Shown here piece by piece: positions 63,726 through 64,000 of a DNA stretch of 64,000 bases; position 1 is the stretch's first letter; each line of letters starts with the position of its first letter. The DNA comes from an uncultured Clostridia bacterium (lineage in GTDB: Bacteria > Bacillota > Clostridia > TANB77 > CAG-508), in the NCBI GenBank assembly GCA_948676835.1, contig CAPOZU010000009.1:1-64000 (forward strand), written 5' to 3'. A model generated the notes under the pieces. The model was not told where the DNA came from. It ran no database searches and was given only the letters and a program-made list of their open reading frames with translations. The position numbers and the translations under genes are program-made.

Positions 63726-64000
63726 TTATTTTATCTTGACTCCTAATAAATATAACAAATCTGTTGCTTGAAACTGGTTTATTATAGCTCCTTTTATATC
63801 TTCCAAAGATATAGCTATTCCTTCTATAATACAATCTGACAAATCTATATTTTTTAAGCTTGTACGAAAAATATGTGCTTGTGTTAAATCTGATTTTTCA
63901 AAAAATATATTTTTAATATTATTCTCTTGAAAATAGCTATTCCTTAATAAGTTATCATTAAATAATACTTTTTCCATAGTAGCATTTGATAAATTTATGT
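63726..64000 (-). CDS. Pentapeptide-repeat protein, 5' end beyond the window
   Basis: At least 90 residues are visible. Units of five with a central hydrophobic residue (LFNDN, LLRNS, FFEKS, DLTQA, SLKNI, DLSDC) mark a right-handed pentapeptide-repeat helix. An ATG at 63977 is internal: the frame runs upstream without a stop to the window edge and the upstream codons (NLSNA, TMEKV) keep the pattern. The C-terminal QATDLLYLLGVKIK is a usual cap for these proteins. Function cannot be told. Confidence 0.75.
   Translation of the reverse strand, partial: INLSNATMEKVLFNDNLLRNSYFQENNIKNIFFEKSDLTQAHIFRTSLKNIDLSDCIIEGIAISLEDIKGAIINQFQATDLLYLLGVKIK

Overview
The window is about 28-30% G+C. It looks like a chromosomal segment of a strictly anaerobic, spore-forming member of the Clostridia, probably an uncultured gut lineage. 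The reasons are a trimeric electron-bifurcating [FeFe]-hydrogenase operon, sporulation-type genes (YlbJ, a BofC-like protein), ClpE, short-type ProRS, several TTG starts directed by strong GGAGG sites, and large cohesin/dockerin surface proteins. I cannot name the species.

Region 1 (1-11,200): ylbJ; a small membrane gene of unusual composition; the hydCBA operon with an odd leader; a small membrane protein; a 184-bp palindromic, cloverleaf-like element; and a minus-strand run of rnhB, two tandem pyrimidine-nucleoside phosphorylase paralogues (one lacking a base-binding lysine) and an M18 aminopeptidase.

Region 2 (11,300-31,400): mostly housekeeping and envelope genes. These are an HtrA protease, YibE/F with a membrane partner, ClpE, a BofC-like protein, a G+C-rich and probably acquired pncB, an aspS-NlpC/P60-comEC operon, a pair of plus-strand radical SAM genes behind a curious leader, upp with a membrane-anchored FGE-fold protein, proS, scpB, and a small charged protein behind a perfect consensus promoter.

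Region 3 (31,368-34,591): a compact three-gene operon. It encodes a membrane-anchored protein, a radical SAM/SPASM enzyme, and, overlapping it, a membrane protein whose predicted cytoplasmic tail is a His run followed by seven Cys in a CACACAC-type motif. The layout suggests a maturase acting on the tail of a membrane protein. A tRNA-Met and a class III Fic enzyme follow.

Region 4 (35,589-61,523): three paralogous giant secreted proteins (1956, 3957 and 2598 aa), each its own transcription unit. All share a signal anchor, an NPCBM-like module, a Cys/His transglutaminase-like region, a TPR-like stretch, F5/8-type C module(s), about 9, 34 or 9 Ig-like repeats, one cohesin-like module and a C-terminal dockerin. 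Having cohesin and dockerin in one chain suggests self-assembling surface fibres or a non-cellulosomal scaffold.

Region 5 (61,734-64,000): a membrane-anchored GH25 lysozyme, a MmcQ/YjbR-like protein and the 3' part of a pentapeptide-repeat gene that runs off the window.

All functions come from reading motifs by eye; no database search was made.
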